Counted from the first letter of the stretch, positions 1 to 7,454 are shown. The stretch is DNA of 10,121 nucleotides from Kofleriaceae bacterium (GCA_016763395.1 JAESTW010000499.1:1-10121), one strand, 5' to 3'. The notes: generated by a model not told the origin, from the sequence alone. Numbers and translations: made by a program.

Positions 1-1
1 C

Positions 2-3000
2 GAAATTACGGACACCAAAGTGGCAGCGAGCTACTACGCTCGTCTGGGCCGCTGGTACCACCGCAAACTCGATCACGTTGACTACGCAATTGCTTCGTAC
101 CGCGAGGCGATAAGGCGGGACTCCGAGCATTTCGAAGCTCTCGAAGGACTTGGAGAAGCGTACCGCGTACAACAACGCTGGGGCGAGTTGGCCGATCTCA
201 TCGACGTGCAGCAAGGGCTTGCACAAGATGTAGATGTAAAGTTTGACCATTATCTGGCGCTTGCTGATATTTGTGAATCCCAGCTAGCATCAACTCCAAG
301 GGCGATTGACGCCTACGAATGCGCATTGGCACTCGATACCAACGTCGAAGACGCTTTTGTTGCGCTGGAGCGTTTGTTTCGGCAAAGCGAACACTGGGGG
401 AAACTCGCAAAGGTACTCGAGCGCAAAGCCGAGTTCTTGGAGAACGCTGGCAACAAAGCGCAGGCAGCTGCGGTTCGGCGAGACATTACTTCCATGCGTG
501 CCGATAAACTCGGCGACCTCGAGGGTGCCATCGGCAAACACGAGACCGCGTTGGAAAAGGACCCGAAGGACATCGAAGCTCTTCAGGCCTTAGAAGACCT
601 CTACGATAAACTCGGTCGCACAGAAGACTACCTAGGTGTTTTGACGACTCTCGCCGAGGTTTCTCCGGCGGAAGAAAGACCTGCTCTCCTGCGCCGATTG
701 GCGATGGAACTAGAGGAACAGGAAGATGGCGCAGCGCGAGCAGTGGAAGCTCTAACCCAGCTAATCGCTCTCGACTCTGGTGCCGAGGACGCCTATCGCT
801 CGCTTGAACGTCTGCACCGCGAGGGCAAGAATTGGGAGTCTCTGATTGAGGTTCTCGACAGTCACGCGCAAATCGAGAAAACCGCCACGGTTCGTTCGGC
901 CATCTACCGCACCATTGCGGAGATTCACGAAACCGAACTGTCCGACCCGCACAAGGCTGTGGAGGCATTGGAAAATGCACTCGCGGACAACCCTAGTAGT
1001 GGCGATTCGATGGGAGCATTGGCTCGCATGTACAAACGCACAGAGTCTTGGCAACAGGCCACAGATATGTACGCCAAACACGCTGAAGAGCAGGGCAAGA
1101 GTGGCGCGGCCGAATGGGCTCACGCCGGGACAATCGCCTTTGAGAAACTGGAAGACTCTGAGTCGGCTCGTAAGTACCTTGAGAAGGCACTGGAGCTGAG
1201 TGAGCACAACTTAGAGGCACTGACTGTCCTGGCCAATTTGCACAAGCAAGAAGGCGCATGGGAGAGTGCGGTAAACCGAATGGTAGACGCGGCCGATGCC
1301 AGCGCCAACCGTTTGGATAGAGTCTCTCTATTGCAAGATGCAGCGGAGATTTGCGACTTCAAGCTAAGCAACGCAAAGCGAAGTTTGACTCTCTTGCGGC
1401 GGGTCTTGGAAATCGATCCAGAGAATCTACCGGCAGGGGAAGAGATTGCCAAGCGATTGGTGGCGGACGAAAAGTGGGCGGATGCACTTCCCATATTGGA
1501 AATGGTCGCTCGCCGTATCGACCCAGACGACCGAGTGGAACTCGCTGCACGCAGCAAGGACATTGGCGAAATCTGTGTCCAGTTGGGAGAACTCGAGAAG
1601 GCTGAAGAGTATCTGTCAAAAGCCGTTGAGCTCGACCCGCAGAACCTAGACACAGCACTGGCCCTGGGAGCTGCTCTCTTCGCTTCGGCGAAAGAACACG
1701 GCGATCAAAGCCGCTGGGAAGCTGTTGATAAACGATATCGCGGCATGCTCGCTCGTCACCGGACAAGTTTGGCCGACGGACAAGTTGTCGACCTATGGCA
1801 CAGACTCGGACAAGCCGCAAAGTACATGGGCGATCCGGGCAAAGCAGAAGCTGCGTTCCGGCGCGCTCTGGAGCGGGATTCGGGGCACGAGGGAACGCTG
1901 AACTCTCTGTCACAAATTGCCACAGCCAAAGGCGACTGGAAAACCCTGGTTAGCTGCAAGCGCGACCTCTTGGACAACCTCGATCTCGCAGGTCGGGTCG
2001 AGACCCTCATTGAGATCGGCGATCTTTGCGCAGAGAAGCTCAACCAACCGGAAACGGCGCTGGGAGCCTATCTTGAGGCGGTCAACCTGTCGACTCCTTC
2101 TCGAACTCTATTGCACAAGACCTTGGAGCTTCTCACCCAGCAAAAGCTGTGGCGACAAGCCGTCGATATTTTGGACGAGTTGTCGAAACTGGAGAGCACG
2201 GAGAAGCGCCGAGCGAAATTTCACTATGCAGCGGCGGTGATTTCTCGTGATGAGATGCGGGATGTCGATCTTGCGGTGGATTTCTTCACCAAAGCATTGG
2301 ACGACGATCCTGAAAACAACAAGGCCTTCGACGCAATCGACAGATTGCTCTCTTCTAAAGGCGATTGGAAGGCACTGGCTCGAGCTCACAGAAAGATGCT
2401 CAAGGCTGTTGGCGAAGATGGTCCAGAAGAATTGCAGTTGAGTCTATGGACACGTCTCGGGGATATAAGCATAGAGCACTTGGGTGACTCAGAAGGCGCC
2501 ATTACGGCGTACGAAGTCGCTGTCTCCATGAACCCGGACGACCTAAAGCGGCGTGAGCACTTGGTTGAGTTGTACCTAGATGCGGGCGATCGCAGAAGTG
2601 AAGTCATCGAAGAACTACAGATCTTGATTGCAGCAGATCCGGATCGAGTGGAACTGTATCGAGTTCTCAGCGAGCAATACCAAGCGGAAGGCGAGAGCGA
2701 CAAGGCATACTGTGTGTCTCAAGCGCTGGTTTTCCTCAAGGCTGCCAATAGTGCAGAAAAGAGTATCTACGAGTCAGGCCGTCCATCGAGCTTCGTTGCG
2801 GCAAAGCGAAAACTGACAGAAGAACTCTGGCAAAAGTCCATCATCCACGATCGGGAAGACCGGCACATCAATGCCATTTTCTCTTCGATTATCGGACAGG
2901 TTGCGGCCACTACGGCACAACCGCTCAGTGCTTTCAATTTTGAAGGCTCGAGCGTCGATGATGACAACTCCACCATCTCCAAAGTGTTTCGCTATGCGAC

Positions 3001-3619
3001 GGGGATTTTGGGGCTTGCGCCGGAACCGACTCTCTTTGTAGAGCCGGAAAGCAGCGATGGATTGCGAGTGGCCAATACGGTGGCACAAGGCAAACTGACT
3101 CCGACCTTGGTTGCAGGGAAAATGCATGCTGGCTCGGGATCAGAGGCTGAATTGGCTTTCGAACTCGGAAAGCGAATGGCCTATTTCCGGCCAGAACGCT
3201 ATTTGACCTACGCGTTACAAACCTTACCCAAGCTTGAGAATGCATTTTACGGTGCACTTGAGGCGGCCGGACAAGCTCATGAAGGGCATGAGAGTTCTGA
3301 GATGGCGGGACAGCTCAAGAAGAGCGTTCCCACTGCGATTCTGGAACAAATCAGCTCGGTGGCATCTCGCATGGAGATCGACTCTCAAAATGGGGTGATA
3401 TCGTCATGGCGCAGTGCGACTGACCTGACTGCCAATCGAGTCGGACTCATTCTGTGTAACGATTTGTCCGTCGCAGCTCGCGTGGTTGCGACTGAGAAGT
3501 CTCCTCCAAGCACCTTGAGCGCCAAAGACAGGCTACGGGATTTGTTGGCATACTCAGTGTCCGAAGAGTACTTTGCGGTCCGGCGACATTTGGGGTTGGC
3601 CTGGCAGGGCAAGCTGTAA
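2..3619 (+). CDS. Giant TPR-repeat protein with a non-TPR C-terminal domain (5' end outside window)
   Basis: The frame is open to the left edge: codons for EITDTK precede the first GTG at 20, and that GTG falls inside a TPR helix. The gene therefore almost certainly starts before the window. About 1205 residues are visible. Numbering from the GTG, residues 1 to ~905 are helical repeats of the type 'AI..YE.AL..DP....AL..L..L', arranged as a super-repeat of about 72 residues (two TPR-like hairpins). A tryptophan marks most modules, at 54, 126, 272, 344, 414, 486, 566, 640, 711 and 783; the slots near 202 and 856 carry other residues. Residues ~910-1199 are not repeat-like and include ELAFELGKRMAYFRPERYL near 1040. 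That stretch resembles tails I associate with large myxobacterial TPR proteins, but no HExxH zinc motif is present. TPR arrays usually scaffold protein complexes; the partner is unknown. No membrane segment is visible in this part. It ends with TAA at 3617. Confidence 0.9.
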   Translation, partial: EITDTKVAASYYARLGRWYHRKLDHVDYAIASYREAIRRDSEHFEALEGLGEAYRVQQRWGELADLIDVQQGLAQDVDVKFDHYLALADICESQLASTPRAIDAYECALALDTNVEDAFVALERLFRQSEHWGKLAKVLERKAEFLENAGNKAQAAAVRRDITSMRADKLGDLEGAIGKHETALEKDPKDIEALQALEDLYDKLGRTEDYLGVLTTLAEVSPAEERPALLRRLAMELEEQEDGAARAVEALTQLIALDSGAEDAYRSLERLHREGKNWESLIEVLDSHAQIEKTATVRSAIYRTIAEIHETELSDPHKAVEALENALADNPSSGDSMGALARMYKRTESWQQATDMYAKHAEEQGKSGAAEWAHAGTIAFEKLEDSESARKYLEKALELSEHNLEALTVLANLHKQEGAWESAVNRMVDAADASANRLDRVSLLQDAAEICDFKLSNAKRSLTLLRRVLEIDPENLPAGEEIAKRLVADEKWADALPILEMVARRIDPDDRVELAARSKDIGEICVQLGELEKAEEYLSKAVELDPQNLDTALALGAALFASAKEHGDQSRWEAVDKRYRGMLARHRTSLADGQVVDLWHRLGQAAKYMGDPGKAEAAFRRALERDSGHEGTLNSLSQIATAKGDWKTLVSCKRDLLDNLDLAGRVETLIEIGDLCAEKLNQPETALGAYLEAVNLSTPSRTLLHKTLELLTQQKLWRQAVDILDELSKLESTEKRRAKFHYAAAVISRDEMRDVDLAVDFFTKALDDDPENNKAFDAIDRLLSSKGDWKALARAHRKMLKAVGEDGPEELQLSLWTRLGDISIEHLGDSEGAITAYEVAVSMNPDDLKRREHLVELYLDAGDRRSEVIEELQILIAADPDRVELYRVLSEQYQAEGESDKAYCVSQALVFLKAANSAEKSIYESGRPSSFVAAKRKLTEELWQKSIIHDREDRHINAIFSSIIGQVAATTAQPLSAFNFEGSSVDDDNSTISKVFRYATGILGLAPEPTLFVEPESSDGLRVANTVAQGKLTPTLVAGKMHAGSGSEAELAFELGKRMAYFRPERYLTYALQTLPKLENAFYGALEAAGQAHEGHESSEMAGQLKKSVPTAILEQISSVASRMEIDSQNGVISSWRSATDLTANRVGLILCNDLSVAARVVATEKSPPSTLSAKDRLRDLLAYSVSEEYFAVRRHLGLAWQGKL

Positions 3620-3649
3620 AACATAGCTACAAAACCAACCTACTGTGAT

Positions 3650-3672
3650 CTCTTTCAAGTTTTTTGAAAGAG
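3650..3672 (+). terminator. 9-bp perfect hairpin downstream of the TPR gene, possible terminator
   Basis: CTCTTTCAA (3650-3658) and TTGAAAGAG (3664-3672) are exact reverse complements around a five-base GTTTT loop, 31 bases after the TPR stop codon. The position suits transcription termination. However, the stem is AT-rich and no T-run follows it; the T's lie in and beside the loop. It may therefore be a weak or factor-assisted terminator, an mRNA 3'-end stabiliser, or an operator. Confidence 0.4.
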
Positions 3673-3687
3673 CTCCAGTGATATAGT

Positions 3688-3710
3688 CAGGTCTGCCAAT
3701 AGCAGATCTG
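3688..3710 (+). promoter_or_regulatory. Second hairpin / inverted repeat upstream of the lipoprotein gene
   Basis: CAGGTCTGC (3688-3696) pairs with GCAGATCTG (3702-3710) through nine positions, one of them G-U, around a CAATA loop. The right arm also contains the 8-bp palindrome CAGATCTG. It lies just before a possible -35 element and about 47 bases before the next start codon. It could be an operator, a leader-RNA structure, or part of a double terminator with the hairpin at 3650-3672. Its role is inferred from position only. Confidence 0.35.
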
Positions 3711-3714
3711 GCTG

Positions 3715-3743
3715 TTGACCTATTTAATCTACCTAATTACCTT
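3715..3743 (+). promoter_or_regulatory. Weak sigma70-like promoter candidate for the envelope operon
   Basis: TTGACC (3715-3720) matches five of six bases of the TTGACA -35 box. After 17 bases comes TACCTT (3738-3743), a poor -10 with three of six matches. The surrounding DNA is clearly more AT-rich than the genes and sits directly before the first gene of the plus-strand cluster. A promoter is expected somewhere in this gap; this exact placement is uncertain. Confidence 0.25.
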
Positions 3744-3756
3744 ACCTTAACGAACA

Positions 3757-4608
3757 GTGGCTGTTGTGCGAACTTACCTATTACTAGCGCTTGTGACGAT
3801 TGCAGTCACTCAACCTGCTTGCAGCGATGATCCATTTTGTGGAGATGGCGAGCTAAACAATCCCGAAGAGCAATGCGATGACGGCAATCAGGACGACACC
3901 GACTTCTGTCTGTCGACCTGCAAAGCCAGAATGCTTTCTCGCTTGTTTGTCAAATGGCAGTTCAACTCAGATCCAGATCTGGGCTTTAGTGGCGACTCTT
4001 GTATTGAAATGGGCGCGAGTACTGTCGAGGTTGAATTGACCGGTGGGCCAGAGCCTGTCGACATCATCACGGAGAATTGCTCCTCGTTTCAGGCGGCATT
4101 TGTCGACATTCCAGCGGCGGACTACACCATAAAAATTCGGGTCTACGACCGAGATGAGATCGCGATTAGCTCCGAGGTTAGTGAGGAGTATATGTTCGGT
4201 GGCGGAAACTCGACGGTAGAACTCGTTGTTCCAGCTGAGGCTTGGAACGGAACCTATGTAGGCGATTTCTTCTTCCGAGTCTCGTGGGCTGGAGCTGATT
4301 GCGGAGACGCGCTACCAGTGCTGACAGATCAGCGATTGACCTTGGTAGTCGACGGGAACACCATATTCACAACAACGGAGGGCGGCGCTTCACTCGATGG
4401 CAGTTCTTCGTTGACTTGCGTACCACTGACGGTCGAGTTGCCTCAAGTAGCTCGTGATGTTCCCTTTGGTCCGGCGCAATTTAAGGTTGAAGGCCTAGAT
4501 GATATGGGCGTAATTATATATGAGGAAATATTCGATACCTTCGTCGGGGCCGGAGTTAGTAATCCAGTGCTCATCTTTGATGTCGATCCGATTCCCATGG
4601 GGATATAA
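3757..4608 (+). CDS. Secreted lipoprotein with DUF4215 (myxo-type Cys-rich) repeat and two beta-rich domains
   Basis: An in-frame TAA at 3748 limits the start to GTG 3757 or GTG 3766; neither has a convincing Shine-Dalgarno sequence. The N-terminus has Arg5, a hydrophobic stretch (~7-18) and a QPAC cysteine at 22, suggesting a lipoprotein signal with an imperfect lipobox. Residues 28-57 are a single DUF4215 / Myxococcales cysteine-rich repeat: CGDG, then EQCDDGN, then C-x3-C. This family is typical of surface and secreted proteins in Myxococcota. The remainder (~63-280) is beta-rich and appears to be two related halves: LFVKW (63-67) with Cys82 and Cys108, then FFFRVSW (171-177) with Cys182 and Cys221. 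Each pair could form a disulfide after export. No catalytic motif is visible; a structural or ligand-binding envelope role is the most that can be inferred. It is the first gene of a likely three-gene operon, 24 bases before the next start. Confidence 0.85.
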   Translation: MAVVRTYLLLALVTIAVTQPACSDDPFCGDGELNNPEEQCDDGNQDDTDFCLSTCKARMLSRLFVKWQFNSDPDLGFSGDSCIEMGASTVEVELTGGPEPVDIITENCSSFQAAFVDIPAADYTIKIRVYDRDEIAISSEVSEEYMFGGGNSTVELVVPAEAWNGTYVGDFFFRVSWAGADCGDALPVLTDQRLTLVVDGNTIFTTTEGGASLDGSSSLTCVPLTVELPQVARDVPFGPAQFKVEGLDDMGVIIYEEIFDTFVGAGVSNPVLIFDVDPIPMGI

Positions 4609-4632
4609 AGCGTTGTTAGAATAGAGCTTGTG

Positions 4633-6462
4633 ATGTCAGCTTCGCGTACCGCTGCTTTTGTTGCCTGTGTGTTCTGTAGTTCAGCGCTCGGCTGCATACC
4701 TGCTACAAAGTCTCAAGGCACTGTCAACAATGGACTATCCTCGTTTAGCATTGATGGAGACCAAGACAGTGGCGAGCGCTATGGCAATGATACTCCCCTC
4801 GGAACGCCTCCGTCGATCTCGGACAATACTGCAGGCGCCAGCTATCTAAAGACAATTGAAAAGTTGATTGTACCCGCCTGGGCGAGTTTCTTGAGCGATT
4901 GCCGCAATCGGCTTCCCAGCGATCATCGGCTTAACTCCTCGGGGCTGGAGGTTACGATTCGCATTGTCCTCGACACCTCGGGAAAAATTGTAGAACTCGT
5001 GCCCAGATCAAGAAGTGGTAACCCTGAGTTTGACCAAGTTGCTTTGGACCTTGTCCGGGAGTTGGAACGACTGCCCGCTGCTCCTGAAAAGTGGATTTCT
5101 GATGATAGTCGAGTTTACCTGGTATGGCGTTTTGCGAACGACGGAGGGCAAGCGGGCGCAGCAGGTGCAGAGATCCGTCGCACTGAATTGCCGATTGCTG
5201 AGGCAGTTCCTTTGCTATTGGGAAAACGACATATTTCGACGGCAATACGCCGCATCGTAGCGGCGGATGTGGGGCAAGAGCAGGGACAGAACTTGCTTCG
5301 ACAAGTCGCGCAAGCAGTCCTCGCTCAGTCATGTTTGCAGGAGCAGCCACAAGAGATCGCGTTGGCCCTACGAACAATCGGGCACGGGCGCTTTTCGGTT
5401 TTGGCACCGCACGTGCGTGGGGCCGCGCAATCTCCAAACACCGAAGTTGCAGTGTCCGCCTTGGAGGCATTGGGGGAGTTGGGCAGCAAGAGTGATTTTG
5501 ACTTTCTCCTGAAGATCGCCCGTCAAGCGGACGCAGAGGTAGCAACAGCGGCTGCAGCTAGTTTGGTGAGGCTCGGTGGTGGCTCACTGCTCTCGGGCAT
5601 AGCACCACTTCAGAGCAAAAATAAACAAGAACAATTGTCCGCACTGGCGGTGTTCTCCGCGGTGAAAAACGAAGCGGCGGTCCCCGCAATTGTCTCCCTG
5701 ATAAAAGTCCGGGACCCGGGCTTGGCGATCGCAGCGCTTAGGGCTCTCGCCTTCCAGGCGCCAGCATCAAAGGCGGCTCGCAAAGCTCTTTTGTCTGCGA
5801 TAAACACCAATGATGCCCGCATTCGAACGGCAGCCTTAGCTGCCATTGCAAGCGCAGCGTCCGAGGGCATGCGCAGTCGGGTTGCGTATTGGAATGTGGT
5901 GGCATTACTCAAGGACAAAGACCAACAGGTTGCGTCAGCCGCGATTGCAGCCGCAGCTCTCCTAGACCCAGTTCGTTTTGGCAAAGAGTTGCCATGGCTG
6001 TTGAGTAAGAAGGCGATGAGTCGTCGGAAGAGCATCGGGACAGACCTTTCGCCCGTTGACTGGAGTATCTTACATGTTTTGGAGTCTCTAAAGAGCAAGA
6101 GCGCAGTCCCGCATTTACTCGCCTTGGCAACACACGAAAACCCCAGGGTTCGAGTAGCGGTCGCTGTGGGGCTAGTCACCAATCGAAGCACTAAAGCGGC
6201 GATGGATGCCCTGCGTATCTTAGTTCGGGACAGTGAGCCGCGAGTGCGAGCGGCCGCCTTGCCAGCAATTGCAGACGCAGCCGCCCTGCGTCCGATATTT
6301 GAAGAGGACCCATCTGAGCTTGTCCAAGCAAGAGCACTCTCTGCGCTGTCGAAACGATTTGGCTTACAAGCAACGGCTAAAATTACCACCCAAAAACTGT
6401 CCGGCACAACTTCACTTGCGACCCGGGCCCGATTGATTTCGGCGTGGGTCGGAGAGAAGTAA
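4633..6462 (+). CDS. Lipoprotein with TonB C-terminal-like domain and HEAT repeats
   Basis: The chosen start is ATG 4633, with TAGAG at 4622-4626 as a weak ribosome site; a GTG directly in front (4630) is possible. The predicted protein has 609 residues. Residues 1-20 form a signal peptide ending in ALGC, with Cys21 the likely lipidated residue. A low-complexity Ser/Gly/Asp linker follows. Residues ~106-167 match the TonB C-terminal / TonB_2 pattern: EVTIRIVLDTSGKIVE, an SG.PEFDQVALDLVREL helix, then VYLVWRF. From ~195 to the end it is an Ala/Leu-rich array of roughly ten HEAT-type repeats, for example EVAVSALEALGELG and PRVRVAVAVGLV. TonB C-terminal domains normally contact outer-membrane partners or peptidoglycan from the end of an inner-membrane-anchored protein; HEAT arrays bind proteins. 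Here the TonB-like fold sits in the middle of a lipid-anchored protein, so a periplasmic scaffold is more likely than TonB energy transduction. This is inferred from architecture. Its stop lies 14 bases before the next gene's chosen start. Confidence 0.88.
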   Translation: MSASRTAAFVACVFCSSALGCIPATKSQGTVNNGLSSFSIDGDQDSGERYGNDTPLGTPPSISDNTAGASYLKTIEKLIVPAWASFLSDCRNRLPSDHRLNSSGLEVTIRIVLDTSGKIVELVPRSRSGNPEFDQVALDLVRELERLPAAPEKWISDDSRVYLVWRFANDGGQAGAAGAEIRRTELPIAEAVPLLLGKRHISTAIRRIVAADVGQEQGQNLLRQVAQAVLAQSCLQEQPQEIALALRTIGHGRFSVLAPHVRGAAQSPNTEVAVSALEALGELGSKSDFDFLLKIARQADAEVATAAAASLVRLGGGSLLSGIAPLQSKNKQEQLSALAVFSAVKNEAAVPAIVSLIKVRDPGLAIAALRALAFQAPASKAARKALLSAINTNDARIRTAALAAIASAASEGMRSRVAYWNVVALLKDKDQQVASAAIAAAALLDPVRFGKELPWLLSKKAMSRRKSIGTDLSPVDWSILHVLESLKSKSAVPHLLALATHENPRVRVAVAVGLVTNRSTKAAMDALRILVRDSEPRVRAAALPAIADAAALRPIFEEDPSELVQARALSALSKRFGLQATAKITTQKLSGTTSLATRARLISAWVGEK

Positions 6463-6476
6463 GCAGTGTTTTTGCG

Positions 6477-7415
6477 ATGAACACACAAGGGTGGATGCAG
6501 CGAGCAGCCGTACTCGCGGTGGTTTTGGGCGTTTCTCCGGTAGCCGCGAAGCGCGAGGGAGGCACGACTATTGTCCGGGTGATGCCGAGCGAGATGGTAG
6601 CGATAAAGTCGGGCAGTTTTCGGATGGGACTATCCGAGGACGATGTATTGTATGTTTTCTCCCTCTGTGCTGAGGATTACGGCTCGCTGACCGAGGAAAT
6701 TTGTCCGAAACTTGTCATCCTTGAGAATGCGTTGCCAGAACGCGAGGTGTATCTCGATAGTTATCATATCGATAGATATGAGGTTAGCGTGGCTCAATAC
6801 CGCTCTTGCGTCAGTAGTGGGGCTTGCGATATCGGGGCATTGTTATTTGGAGATCAGCGATACAACAAGAATGAGTGGCCGGTAGTCAACGTGACTTGGA
6901 GCGATGCAGACTCGTATTGCCGCTGGCGGGGCAAACGACTTCCCACGGACGCAGAGTGGGAGAAGGCTGCCCGGGGGCCGAGTGGCTTGCTCTTTCCCTG
7001 GGGAATGACTTGGGGAAGTGGCGGCTCCAATCATGGCATGGTCGACAATGAAGCGGGCCTCCTGGTGCATGCTAAGATCGTGGCGCAAAAAACGGAGGTG
7101 TACCTGGGGGACGCGAGCGATGGCTATCGCCACGCATCAGCAGCTGGCGAGATGCTGTGGGGGGATAGCCCATACGGCGTTGCCAACATGAGCGGAAACG
7201 TCCGGGAGTGGGTTGCCGATTACTATTCTTCCGCAGGATACTCGGATTTACCAGTATCGAACCCAGTGAGAAGTGTGCCTCTGGCGGCGGAGTCCCGTCG
7301 TTCCGTCCGAGCAGGTTCCTGGCTCGTACCACGAGTCGATGGCATTTTATTTTCTCATCTAGGGGCGCCGACTGATGCGCGCTACCACGATTTGGGCTTT
7401 CGCTGCGCGCGTTAA
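6477..7415 (+). CDS. Exported formylglycine-generating-enzyme (SUMF1)-fold protein lacking catalytic cysteines
   Basis: The chosen start is ATG 6477 (312 residues), because it gives a compact signal peptide with a hydrophobic AAVLAVVLGV core and a VAA-K cleavage site. GTG 6444 would overlap the preceding gene and add 11 residues, while ATG 6495 would still leave a signal peptide. The nearest purine-rich ribosome site (GGAGAG, 6451-6456) is rather far away. From Met40 on it shows the SUMF1/FGE-sulfatase pattern: MVAIKSGSFRMG, then PVVNVTWSDADSYCRWRGKR (Cys148), LPTDAEWEKAAR, NMSGNVREW (Trp245), RAGSW (Trp282) and a terminal LGFRCAR (Cys310). True FGE oxidises a sulfatase cysteine using a cysteine pair shortly after the GGSW-type motif. 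Here no cysteine lies between Trp282 and Cys310, so sulfatase activation is unlikely. Non-catalytic members of this fold serve as binding modules. Its position suggests it works with the two lipoproteins upstream. Confidence 0.88.
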   Translation: MNTQGWMQRAAVLAVVLGVSPVAAKREGGTTIVRVMPSEMVAIKSGSFRMGLSEDDVLYVFSLCAEDYGSLTEEICPKLVILENALPEREVYLDSYHIDRYEVSVAQYRSCVSSGACDIGALLFGDQRYNKNEWPVVNVTWSDADSYCRWRGKRLPTDAEWEKAARGPSGLLFPWGMTWGSGGSNHGMVDNEAGLLVHAKIVAQKTEVYLGDASDGYRHASAAGEMLWGDSPYGVANMSGNVREWVADYYSSAGYSDLPVSNPVRSVPLAAESRRSVRAGSWLVPRVDGILFSHLGAPTDARYHDLGFRCAR

Positions 7416-7424
7416 GAGTCTGAC

Positions 7425-7454
7425 GTTTAGACCTGTCCAGTTTAGACCTGTCCG
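7425..7454 (+). repeat. 15-bp tandem direct repeat (2 units) in the convergent junction
   Basis: GTTTAGACCTGTCCA (7425-7439) is followed directly by GTTTAGACCTGTCCG (7440-7454), with 14 of 15 bases identical. It fills most of the 49-base gap between the stop codons of the FGE-like gene and greA. It has no dyad symmetry or T-run of terminator type. It could be a recent slippage duplication or a paired protein-binding site. Confidence 0.8.

Noticed and set aside
1120..1913. Overlapping minus-strand frames inside the TPR gene
   Set aside because: Low-complexity Ser/Arg translations without start signals, antisense to a strongly supported repeat protein.
2..2740. Repeated DNA such as the two GDWK-coding stretches near 1931 and 2361, as possible repeats or recombination sites
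   Set aside because: They are explained by the protein super-repeat; the similarity is at protein level with diverged DNA.
4952..5545. 197-codon minus-strand frame opposite the TonB-like region
   Set aside because: Pro/Arg/Ser-rich shadow translation with no family resemblance; the plus-strand domain assignment is convincing.
5610..6488. Long open frame (292 codons) on the minus strand opposite the HEAT-repeat gene
   Set aside because: It has Ala/Arg/Ser-rich composition without recognisable motifs, and is explained by the codon bias of the Ala-rich HEAT repeats on the plus strand. The plus-strand product has clear domains.
6477..7415. Active sulfatase-activating enzyme
   Set aside because: The catalytic cysteine positions are empty and no sulfatase is encoded nearby, so only fold membership is claimed.
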